This document shows, one piece after another, positions 41,847-49,771 of a stretch of DNA of 64,000 nt (the stretch's first letter is position 1; each line of letters begins with the position of its first letter). The stretch is from NCBI RefSeq assembly GCF_018332655.1, contig NZ_BOQL01000066.1:1-64000 (forward strand). The letters run 5' to 3'. The stretch comes from Actinoplanes auranticolor. GTDB lineage: Bacteria; Actinomycetota; Actinomycetes; Mycobacteriales; Micromonosporaceae. A model generated the notes under the pieces. The model was not told the DNA's origin. It worked only from the letters and a program-made list of their open reading frames with translations, and did no database searches. Position numbers and translations under genes: made by a program.

Positions 41847-42416
41847 GTGACCGCGCTCGCCGACACGGCCGACGCCGACGCGGATGCCCTGTTCGCGTCG
41901 CACGCCGAGCCCGACCGGTTCGCCGTGCTGTTCGACCGCCACCACGCCGCGATCCGGCGGTACGCGGCGAGCCGCCTCGGCGGCGAGCCGGCCGACGACG
42001 TGGCCGCCGAGACGTTCCTCGTCGCCTTCCGCACCCGCGGCCGCTTCCGGACCCGGGCCGGCGGCAGCGTCCGCGCCTGGCTGTTCGGCATAGCCACCAA
42101 TCTGATCCGCCGGCAGCACCGCGACGAGGAACGCCGCTACCGTGCACTGGCCAAACTGCCGGTCGACACGCCACCGGACGCCGGCGACGCCGCGGTCGAC
42201 CGGGCCGCGGCCGCCCTCATGCGCCCGGTCCTGGCCCGGGCACTGGCCGCTCTACCCACCCGCGACCGCGACGTGTTGCTCCTCGTCGCCGTGGCCGGGC
42301 TCAACTACGCCGAGATCTCGGCGGCGCTCGGCGTGCCGCCCGGAACCGTCGGATCCCGGCTCAACCGCGCCCGCCGGAGCGTCCGGAAGGCGCTCGGCGA
42401 CAGAGGGGAATCCTGA
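41847..42416 (+). CDS. ECF-type RNA polymerase sigma factor
   Basis: Extracytoplasmic-function sigma factor of about 189 residues. The region 2 domain is FAVLFDRHHAAIRRYAASRLGGEPADDVAAETFLVAFRTRGRF...VRAWLFGIATNLIRRQHRDEERR. The region 4 helix-turn-helix is LPTRDRDVLLLVAVAGLNYAEISAALGVPPGTVGSRLNRARRSVRKAL. Starts at GTG 41847 or GTG 41766 are both open, and neither has an ideal ribosome-binding site; I prefer the shorter. It overlaps the next gene by one base (TGATG), so the two proteins are made together. Confidence 0.88.
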   Translation: MTALADTADADADALFASHAEPDRFAVLFDRHHAAIRRYAASRLGGEPADDVAAETFLVAFRTRGRFRTRAGGSVRAWLFGIATNLIRRQHRDEERRYRALAKLPVDTPPDAGDAAVDRAAAALMRPVLARALAALPTRDRDVLLLVAVAGLNYAEISAALGVPPGTVGSRLNRARRSVRKALGDRGES

Positions 42417-43453
42417 TGGACGAGATGATCCGTGCCCTGCTGTCCGAGCCGCCGCCGTCCACCGGGGCCACGACCGACGCCCGCAGACGGCTCACCGACG
42501 AGATCGCCGGCAGCCGGGCGGCCCGTCCGTCGCGCACGACCTGGCGCCGGTTCGCCGGGGTCGCGGTCGCGGCCGCGGTCGCCGTGGGCATCGCCGCTGG
42601 GAGCATCGCCGCGATCGCGCCCGAGGGCACCCGGCCCGGCCCGACGGCCACGGCCCCCGAGCTGCTGCTGGCCGCGGCCCACCAGGCAGCGGCGAAGCCG
42701 GCCGGCACCGGCCGGTACTGGCGGGTCCAGATCGTCCGCAAGAGCGGCGCGGGTGTCCGTGGCCGGGCGGGCGGCGAAACCTTCGACGTCGGCCGGCGGC
42801 ACGTCGCCGATGTCTGGCAGCCGAGGAACCCGGAGGACGGGACCTGGCTGGGGTCGCAGAACCTCGGCGCCTATCCGTGGTCGGCGACGGACCGGGCCGC
42901 GTGGGAGCGCGCCGGATCACCCACGGAGTTCGAGACGTTCGTGGACCCGCCGACCGGCGCCCGGTACGTCACCTTGTCCACCAGGCCCGAGGCCGGCCGG
43001 CTGCAACGCGTCGAGTCCGGCTTCCGCATCGAGGTGTTCAACCTCTACGACCCGTTCGAGCTCGCCCGGCTACCGGCCGAACCGGACGCCCTCCGGGCGG
43101 CGGCTTTGGACGACCTGCGGAGGAACGGCCGGGACCCCGGCGATCTCGGGGTGTACGTCATGATGACGGAGCTGCTGACGTTCGCGCCGGCCACACCGGA
43201 GCTGCGCGCGGCCGCCTTCACGGTGTTGTCCCGGGTTCCCGGGGTCCGCAACGTGGGCATCCGCGAGGACGCCACGGGCCGGCAGGGCATCGGGATCAGC
43301 TACCTCGCCGACGACTGGATCATCCTGAACCCGCGGGACTACACGTTCCTGGGTTTCGGCTCCCAGGCCACGGACGGCACGCCGGAGACGGCGACCTCGA
43401 TGCTCAAGGCCGAGTGGACCGACAGCGAGCCGGTCCCGCCCGCCCTGAGCTGA
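42416..43453 (+). CDS. CU044_5270-type membrane-anchored partner of the sigma factor
   Basis: Protein of 345 residues with a short cytoplasmic N-terminus (MDEMIRALLSEPPPSTGATTDARRRL), one membrane span at about 46-68 (FAGVAVAAAVAVGIAAGSIAAIA) and a large extracytoplasmic domain (YWRVQIVRKSG..., WILNPRDYTFLGFGSQ in outline). This layout and the TGATG link to an ECF sigma gene are typical of the CU044_5270 family, whose members are likely anti-sigma or signal-receiving proteins. The cytoplasmic part is short and lacks a clear zinc anti-sigma motif, so direct anti-sigma activity is unproven. Confidence 0.8.
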   Translation: MDEMIRALLSEPPPSTGATTDARRRLTDEIAGSRAARPSRTTWRRFAGVAVAAAVAVGIAAGSIAAIAPEGTRPGPTATAPELLLAAAHQAAAKPAGTGRYWRVQIVRKSGAGVRGRAGGETFDVGRRHVADVWQPRNPEDGTWLGSQNLGAYPWSATDRAAWERAGSPTEFETFVDPPTGARYVTLSTRPEAGRLQRVESGFRIEVFNLYDPFELARLPAEPDALRAAALDDLRRNGRDPGDLGVYVMMTELLTFAPATPELRAAAFTVLSRVPGVRNVGIREDATGRQGIGISYLADDWIILNPRDYTFLGFGSQATDGTPETATSMLKAEWTDSEPVPPALS

Positions 43454-43557
43454 CCGGACCGGCGGCGCGGGACCGCGGACACATAGACAGCGACGACTAT
43501 CCTCGGCGGCGGAGCTCGCGAAGGTAGTCAGTCACTGGACCCGTCACGGGAGTGCTC

Positions 43558-45231
43558 ATGACCCATCCGAAGCAATGGCGCCGCGGGATCGCTGTCGCCG
43601 CCGTAGCCACCGTCACCGCCGCACTCGTCACCGTTCCGCTGTCACCGGCCCGTGCCGCCGCCCCCGTTTCCCGGGTGGCCTGGGCGGCGTGCGGGGACGG
43701 TTTCGAGTGCGCCACCGTCCCGGCCCCGCTCGACTACGACCGTCCGCGCGGCGTGCAGATCGCCGTCTCGCTGGTGCGGCTGCCCGCCGCCGGTCCCGGG
43801 CGGCGCATCGGCTCGTTGCTGCTCAACCCCGGTGGTCCCGGCGGTTCCGGGGTCGACTTCGCCCGGGCCGCGGCGCGCAGCCTGCCGGCCGAGATCCAGG
43901 CCCGCTTCGACATCGTCGGCTTCGATCCGCGCGGCATCTACCGCAGCACACCACTGCGCTGCTTCGACACCTACGAGCAGGCGATCGCGGTGCTGCCGCC
44001 GTTCCCGTACCCCGAGACCCCGGCCGAGGAACGGCAGCAGCGGGTGTCGGACGACCAGCTGGCCGCCGCCTGCGCCCGGCACGGCGGCGCCATTCTCGAC
44101 CACATGTCCAGCGCCGACGCCGCGCGGGACATGGATCTGCTGCGCGAGCTGCTCGGTGACCGGAAGCTGAGCTACCTCGGCTACTCGTACGGCTCGCTGC
44201 TCGGGCAGAACTACGCCAACCTGTTCCCGTCGCGGGTCCGGGCCCTGGTCATCGACGCCGTGGTCGACCCGGTGGCGTGGGCCACCGGGCACGGGCGCGA
44301 CGCCCGGAGCGTCCCGGTCGGCACCCGGATCGCCAGCGCCGACGGCGCCCGCCGGACCCTCGGCGAGTTCTTCCGGCTGTGCGACGCGGCCGGTCCGGAC
44401 TGCGCCTTCTCCGGCGACGCGAGCCGGCGGTACGCCCAGCTGGCGCACCGCCTGCGCGGGGACCCGGCGACCATCGTCGACCCGTTCTCCGGCGAGAGCT
44501 ACCCGTTCACCTACAACGACCTGATCGCCACCACGCTGGGTGCCCTGTACAGCCCGCAGATCTGGCCCGACCTGGCGTTCTTCCTCGACGCCGTGCACGA
44601 GCAGCTGACGCCGGCCGTCCTCGGGCAGCGGCTGGCCACCGTCCGCGCCGGGCTCGGGCTGGCGGCCCGGCCGCAGGAGGAGTATCCGAACGACGTCGAG
44701 GGCTCCCCCGGCGTGACGTGCTCCGACACCGTCAACCCGCGGTCGCTGGTGGACTGGCAACGGTCCGCGGACCGCGCCGAGCAGCGGTACGGCTACTTCG
44801 GCCGGATCTGGAACTGGGCCTGGAGCGCCTGCCGCTCCTGGCCGCGCACCGCCGGACAGGACCGGCACCTCGGCCCGTGGACGGCCCGCACCGCGGCACC
44901 CGTGCTGGTCGTCGGCAACTACTTCGACCCCGCGACCCGCTACCAGGGCGCCGTCGCGGCGGCCCGGCTGCTGCCGAACTCCCGGCTGCTGTCCTACGCC
45001 GGCTGGGGGCACGCCGCCTACTTCATCGCCGGCAACACCTGCGTGGACACCAAGGTGACCCGGTACCTGCTGACCAGCCGGGTGCCGGCCGCGGGCACCG
45101 TGTGCCGGCCGGAGGGCTCACCCTTCGACCCGGCGCCGGCCTCGGCGCTGAGCGCGACCGCCGCGTCCGCGCTCACCTCGGTCGTGGTACCGGAGGCCGT
45201 GCGCCGGTCGTTCAGGACAGCGGCTGGGTGA
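43558..45231 (+). CDS. Secreted alpha/beta-hydrolase (tripeptidyl aminopeptidase type)
   Basis: Exported protein of 557 residues with a signal peptide (IAVAAVATVTAALVTVPLSPARAAA, about 11-35). The alpha/beta-hydrolase fold shows NPGGPGGSG (90-98, oxyanion hole), FDIVGFDPRGIYRSTPLRC and the nucleophile elbow GYSYG with Ser210. The C-terminal block PVLVVGNYFDPATRYQGA supplies the acid and GWGHAAYFIAGNTCVD the histidine. Relatives are Streptomyces Tap/SlpD/SlpE peptidases that release tripeptides. The ATG after GGGAG is preferred over a GTG two codons earlier. Confidence 0.9.
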   Translation: MTHPKQWRRGIAVAAVATVTAALVTVPLSPARAAAPVSRVAWAACGDGFECATVPAPLDYDRPRGVQIAVSLVRLPAAGPGRRIGSLLLNPGGPGGSGVDFARAAARSLPAEIQARFDIVGFDPRGIYRSTPLRCFDTYEQAIAVLPPFPYPETPAEERQQRVSDDQLAAACARHGGAILDHMSSADAARDMDLLRELLGDRKLSYLGYSYGSLLGQNYANLFPSRVRALVIDAVVDPVAWATGHGRDARSVPVGTRIASADGARRTLGEFFRLCDAAGPDCAFSGDASRRYAQLAHRLRGDPATIVDPFSGESYPFTYNDLIATTLGALYSPQIWPDLAFFLDAVHEQLTPAVLGQRLATVRAGLGLAARPQEEYPNDVEGSPGVTCSDTVNPRSLVDWQRSADRAEQRYGYFGRIWNWAWSACRSWPRTAGQDRHLGPWTARTAAPVLVVGNYFDPATRYQGAVAAARLLPNSRLLSYAGWGHAAYFIAGNTCVDTKVTRYLLTSRVPAAGTVCRPEGSPFDPAPASALSATAASALTSVVVPEAVRRSFRTAAG

Positions 45232-45424
45232 ACCGGGTCGCGTTGCCGAAGGGATCGCGCAGGCCGCAGTCGATACCGCCCTCTTGCTCAGCAGCTCGCG
45301 GACCTGCTGCGCGGTCTCTTCGGACATCGCCGGGCCGCCCGGCGTCTCCGGCAGGACCTGGCGTTCCGGGCGGCCGGGGACCTGCACGGTGAGCCAGCGC
45401 ATGAAGCCGAGGTCGACCGGTGCC
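45212..45424 (-). pseudogene. VOC/glyoxalase-family fragment
   Basis: One frame reads VDLGFMRWLTVQVPGRPERQVLPETPGGPAMSEETAQQVRELLSK and, after a jump in frame, the end reads GIDCGLRDPFGNATRFTQPLS followed by a stop. Together these are the two ends of a bleomycin-resistance/glyoxalase-like (VOC) protein whose first 35 or so and middle 25-30 residues are lost. It overlaps the 3' end of the convergent peptidase gene by 20 bases. Confidence 0.75.
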
Positions 45425-45454
45425 GCCGGCCGGGTCCGCGGCGGCGCCGGCCCG

Positions 45455-45955
45455 CTAGGTCGGCAGGGAGTCCCGCAGGTCGCTCCACCGCTCGGCGAGC
45501 TGCCGGCGGCGGCAGGCGACGAGGTGACTGGCCAGGATGGCCGCCAGCCCGCCACGGACGCACACGTCCGCGCCGGCGGTCAGCACGGCGGCGACGAGCT
45601 CAGCCGGGGCGTCCTCGTCGACCAGGGCGACGACCCGGGTACGGCTCGGCAGCAACGCCCGGGCGGCCAGCACGTCGGCCTCGGTGGCCCCGCTGAACAG
45701 CACGATCTCGCCGGCCCGCACGCCGTCGAGATCACGCGGGTAGCGCAGCACCCACCCGGCCGGCAGGTGGGCGCGCAAGGCGGCGACCCGCCCTCGCTGC
45801 CCGAGCACGGCGACGACGGGACTGCGCCGCAGCGAGTTCAGGTCGGCCACCGGCACCGCGGTGGAGTTCGGAGTTAACGTACGGTTGCTCTCGTTCCGGT
45901 TCAGCTGCACCAGCATCTCGATGACCCCCAGGTCTCGCTCTTCGCGTGCTACCAC
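45455..45955 (-). CDS. Hypothetical protein, receiver-like fold possible
   Basis: Protein of up to 166 residues (a start at 45916 would give 153). The body VVAVLGQRGRVAALRAHLPAGW...AGEIVLFSGATEADVLAARALLPSRTRVVALVDEDAPAELVAAVLTAGADVCVRGG alternates strands and helices in the manner of a degenerate response-regulator receiver, but I see no phosphoacceptor Asp/Lys arrangement and no DNA-binding domain. The N-terminal 40 residues are Asn/Thr-rich (LNRNESNRTLTPNS) and may be linker. The family is not recognised. It diverges from the asparaginase gene. Confidence 0.5.
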   Translation of the reverse strand: MVAREERDLGVIEMLVQLNRNESNRTLTPNSTAVPVADLNSLRRSPVVAVLGQRGRVAALRAHLPAGWVLRYPRDLDGVRAGEIVLFSGATEADVLAARALLPSRTRVVALVDEDAPAELVAAVLTAGADVCVRGGLAAILASHLVACRRRQLAERWSDLRDSLPT

Positions 45956-46017
45956 CCACCCAACGCTGCCCGGCTGGGCTGGCCATGTGCCCAGCCTGTG
46001 CGTCTGTTGTCAGTGCG

Positions 46018-46023
46018 TAGGGT
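46018..46023 (+). promoter_or_regulatory. -10 box TAGGGT for a leaderless message
   Basis: TAGGGT is followed by seven bases and the GTG start of the asparaginase gene. This spacing argues for that GTG rather than the in-frame GTG 11 codons upstream. Confidence 0.5.
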
Positions 46024-46030
46024 GGCGGCC

Positions 46031-47026
46031 GTGACGACGATCGTGGTGTGCGGGCTGGGCGGGACCATCGCGATGACGGCGACGCCCGGTGGCGGGGCCG
46101 CGCCGGCTCTCAGCGCCGGCGATCTGGTCTCGGCGGTGCCGGGTGCGGCCGCGCTGGGCCTCGACCTGGCGCTCGTCGACGTGGCGAACGTGCCCAGCGC
46201 CTCCCTGCGCCCGGCGGACATCGTGGCGCTGTCCCGGCTGATCAACGACCTGCTGGCCGGCGGGGCGGACGGCGTGGTGGTCACCCAGGGCACCGACACG
46301 CTCGAGGAGTGCGCGTACCTGCTCGATCTGCTGCACGACCGGCCCGAGCCGGTGGTGGTGACCGGGTCGATGCGTCCGGCACTGGTGGCCGGGGCGGACG
46401 GTCCGGCGAATCTGCTGGCGGCCCTGACGGTCGCGGCCGACCCGGGAGCGCGCGGGCGGGGTGTGCTGGTGGCGTTCGCGGACGACATCCACACGGCGGC
46501 GCGGGTTCGCAAGACGCACACGACCAGCGTGGCGGCCTTCGTGTCGGCGACCGGTGGGCCGGTGGGACAGGTCGTCGAGGGCCGGGCCCGGTTCGTCGGC
46601 GCGGGCGGGCACCGGGTGGTGCTGCCCCGGCCGGCGGGGGACCTGCTGCCCCGCGTACCGCTGGTCGTCGCGGCCCTAGGCGCCGACGCACCGGACCGGG
46701 ATCTCGCCGCGGACGGGCTGGTGGTCGCGGCCCTCGGGGCCGGGCATCTGCCGCACTGGTGGGCCGAGCCGCTGGCCGAGCTGGCGGACCGGATGCCGGT
46801 CGTGCTGGCCTCGCGGACGCTGGCCGGGCCGGTGCTGACCGGCACCTACAGCTACCCCGGGTCGGAGCGGGACCTGATCGGGCGGGCGCTCATCCCGGCC
46901 GGCTTCCTCGATCCGGCCAAGGCCCGGATCCTGCTGCTCGCCGTCCTGGCCGGCGGTGGTGACCGGCAGCGGGTCGCGGCCGCCTTCGCCGAGGCCGCCG
47001 GCGTGGCAGCCCCGGCGGGGAGGTAG
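46031..47026 (+). CDS. L-asparaginase (type I/II family)
   Basis: Hydrolyses L-asparagine to aspartate and ammonia. Both threonine motifs are present, GLGGTIAM (Thr12) near the N-terminus and VVVTQGTDTLEE (85-93), plus the lysine region ARVRKTHTTSVAAF and the segment VVVTGSMRPALVAGADGPANL. The length of 331 is normal for the cytoplasmic family and there is no signal peptide. The C-terminal domain is GAGHLPHWWAEPLAELADRMPVVLASRT. Confidence 0.92.
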   Translation: MTTIVVCGLGGTIAMTATPGGGAAPALSAGDLVSAVPGAAALGLDLALVDVANVPSASLRPADIVALSRLINDLLAGGADGVVVTQGTDTLEECAYLLDLLHDRPEPVVVTGSMRPALVAGADGPANLLAALTVAADPGARGRGVLVAFADDIHTAARVRKTHTTSVAAFVSATGGPVGQVVEGRARFVGAGGHRVVLPRPAGDLLPRVPLVVAALGADAPDRDLAADGLVVAALGAGHLPHWWAEPLAELADRMPVVLASRTLAGPVLTGTYSYPGSERDLIGRALIPAGFLDPAKARILLLAVLAGGGDRQRVAAAFAEAAGVAAPAGR

Positions 47027-47040
47027 GCCGGGCTCCGGCA

Positions 47041-47061
47041 CCGGCCGGGCTTCCCGGCCGG
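47041..47061. terminator. Hairpin after the asparaginase gene
   Basis: CCGGCCGGG-CTT-CCCGGCCGG forms a perfect 9-bp stem 14 bases after the asparaginase stop. It is likely the terminator, since the next promoter must lie between it and the ABC gene. Confidence 0.7.
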
Positions 47062-47145
47062 CGAGGACGGGGAGTACGGTCATTGCCGGTGTGCCGGGAA
47101 GCCTGGTCGGCGGTCATATCCGCGTCGGCTGGCAAGGACCCCGTG

Positions 47146-48045
47146 ATGAACGATCGTGCGCTGCACACCGTCGACCTGACCAAGCGGTACGGCCGTTTCA
47201 CGGCTGTGGACAGCCTGTCGCTGGAAGTACCGGCCGGTGAGGTCTTCGGTTTCCTCGGGCCCAACGGCGCGGGGAAGTCGACGACGATCCGCATGCTGCT
47301 GGGCCTGGCCCGTCCGTCAGCGGGACGCGCCCGGGTGTTCGGCAGCGACGCGTCCGACGTCGCCCGGACGCACCGGCTGCTGGCGTACGTGCCTGCCGAT
47401 GTGGCCCTGTGGCCCACCCTGACCGGCGCGGAGATCCTGCATCTGCAGGCCCGCACCGGCCCCGGCATCGACCCGGCCTACCGCGACGAGCTCGTGGAAC
47501 GGTTCGCGCTCGACACCTCCAGGCCGGCCCGCACCTATTCGACCGGCAACCGGCAGAAGGTGGCCCTGGTCGCGGCCTTCGCCACCCGTGCGCCGTTGCT
47601 GGTGCTCGACGAGCCGACCAGCGGCCTCGACCCGCTGATGGAACGCGAGTTCCGCACCGCCGTCGGGCAGGCGCGCGACCGCGGTCAGACGGTGTTCCTC
47701 AGCTCCCACCAGCTGTCCGAGGTCGAGGCGGTGTGCGACCGCGTCGGGATCCTGCGGGCCGGCCGGCTCATCGAGATCGCCGCGATGCGCAAGCTTCGGG
47801 GGCTGCGTCGCGCCGAGGTGACTGTGTCCTATACCGGCGCGCCACCGGCGGGTCTCGACACGCTTCCCGGCGTCGGCCCGGTCGAGCAGCTCGGAGCGGA
47901 CCGGCTGCGGTTCTCCCTCACCGGGACACCCGCACCGGCGTTGCGGGCACTGGCTGCCGCGGACGTCACCGCGCTGGTGATCCGCGAACCGACCCTCGAA
48001 GAGATCTTCCTCGACTACTACGGCTCGGCCGAGGCCACCCGATGA
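47146..48045 (+). CDS. ABC exporter ATP-binding protein (CcmA/DrrA type)
   Basis: ATPase of 299 residues with Walker A GPNGAGKST (38-46), a Q-loop region, Walker B LLVLDEPTSGLDPLMERE and the C-terminal DrrA-type tail (PTLEEIFLDYYG). The signature motif is unusual: TYSTGNRQKVALVAAF in place of LSGGQ. This variant occurs in DrrA-like exporters of large membrane-embedded permeases. The ATG after AAGGA is chosen. It overlaps the permease gene as ATGA. Confidence 0.9.
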   Translation: MNDRALHTVDLTKRYGRFTAVDSLSLEVPAGEVFGFLGPNGAGKSTTIRMLLGLARPSAGRARVFGSDASDVARTHRLLAYVPADVALWPTLTGAEILHLQARTGPGIDPAYRDELVERFALDTSRPARTYSTGNRQKVALVAAFATRAPLLVLDEPTSGLDPLMEREFRTAVGQARDRGQTVFLSSHQLSEVEAVCDRVGILRAGRLIEIAAMRKLRGLRRAEVTVSYTGAPPAGLDTLPGVGPVEQLGADRLRFSLTGTPAPALRALAAADVTALVIREPTLEEIFLDYYGSAEATR

Positions 48046-49630
48046 AGCCGGCCGGCCGGGCCGTCACCCAGCTCGCGGTGCGCCAGACCCGTCGGGGCGG
48101 CCTCCTCGTGCTGGGCCTCGCCGCGGCCATGCCCGCGCTGGTCGCAGCCACCTACACCAGCGTCATGGCCGATCCCGCCGCCGCCCGGAGCATCGCCGGG
48201 CTCGCCGCCAACCCCGCCATCCGCACACTGTTCGGTGAGCCGGTGGCGCTCGACCAGGCCGGCGGGTTCACGGTATGGCGGGTCGGCACCGTCGTCACCG
48301 TCCTGCTCGCCGCCTGGGCGATCCTGGCCACCACCCGGATCACCCGCGGTGAGGAGGATGCCGGCCGATGGGACGTGCTGCTGGCCGGCCGGGTGCCGCT
48401 GCGCGCGGTGGTCGCCCGCCATCTCGCCGTCGTCATGAGCGTTCCGGTCGCCGCCGGAGCCGCGGTGACGACCGTGCTGGTGCTCGCCGGCACCGATCCC
48501 GCCGGTGCCGCGGTGCACGGCGCGGGGATCGGCGCCGTGGGCTTGTTCTTCGTCGCCGTTGCCGGGCTCGCGGCGCAGGTCTTCCCGGCCCGGGCCGGCG
48601 CGACCGGTGCTGCCGTGGCGGTCCTCGGCACCGGCCTGCTCGCCCGCATGATCGGCGACGGCCTGACCGAACTGGGATGGCTGCGCTGGCTGTCACCGTT
48701 CGGGCTGCTCGCCCTGAGTGAGCCGTACGCGCGGAACCGCGTGCTGCCGCTGCTGACCCTGCTCACCGTGACCGTCCTGCTGATCGCCGCCGTGCTCGCC
48801 GCTGCCGGCCACCGTGACGTCCAGGGCGGCCTGATCGCGGTCGCCTCCGGACGCCGGCCACGGCTGCGGTTGCTCAGCACTGTGGAAACGTTCGCGCTGC
48901 GGCGCCTGCTACGGCCACTGACCGGCTGGGCCCTCGGCGTCGGCGCCTACTACCTGCTCATCGGGTTCACCACGGTGTCGGTCACCGGCTTTCTGGCCGG
49001 CAATCCCGCACTGGCCGACGAGGCGGCCCGGGCCGGGTTCACCGGTCTGGGCGCGGTCGAAGGGTTCATCGCGACGCTGTTCGCGCTGCTCGCTCTTCCG
49101 GTGGGCGCTTTCACCGCGGTTCGTATGTCGGCCTACGTCGCCGCGGAGACCAACCGGCATCTGACGCTGTTGTCCGCTCAGCCGGTCAGCCGGCTGCGTC
49201 TGCTCACCGCCGAGCTCGCCGCCACCACCGGCGGCGCTCTGGCCCTGGTCACGGTGGCCGGGACGGCGGTCTGGGCGGGCATCACCGCGACCGGAGGTGA
49301 CCTGGGGCTGCCCACCGCCCTGGCGGGGCCTGGAACACGCTTCCGATCGTGATGCTCAGCCTCGGCCTGGCCACCCTGGCCACCGGCTGGGTTCCGCGGG
49401 CCGTCGCGGTCGCCGGTTCCCTGCCCGCCACCGGCGGGTTCCTGCTGCTGGTGTTCGTCGAGAGCATCGGCGCGCCGGCGTGGGCCGGCCGGCTCTCACC
49501 GTTCGCCCACCTGGCACCGGTCCCGCTCACCGGCGCCGACTGGACCGCCACGCTCGTGATGGCCGGGCTCGCCGCCATCATGACGGTGGGAGGTGCCGTC
49601 GGCTACCAGCGGCGTGACCTGCAAGGGTGA
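48042..49630 (+). pseudogene. ABC-2-type exporter permease, frameshifted
   Basis: Permease with about twelve hydrophobic segments, partner of the ATPase encoded just upstream. The first frame is good from KPAGRAVTQLAVRQTRRGGLLVLGLA to GGDLGLPTALAG and then ends at 49352. The rest of the protein continues in the next frame (MLSLGLATLATGWVPRAVAVAGSLPATGGFLLLVFVESIG...). Adding one G to the G-run at 49325-49328 joins them as ALAGAWNTLPIVMLSL, giving about 529 residues. It is either a genuine recent mutation or a read error in a homopolymer; everything else in the gene is intact. Confidence 0.85.
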
Positions 49631-49771
49631 GGTGTCGTCGAACGCGCGCTGGACGGAACCGGGGCAGCTCGGCCGCTCGGCGCGCCGCCGAGGCCGTTTC
49701 GTGTAAGGCTCCTGAGATCGACTCCCCTGCGCCGGACCTCAGCGCAGCTCGGCTTCATCGAGGAGGGCTTC

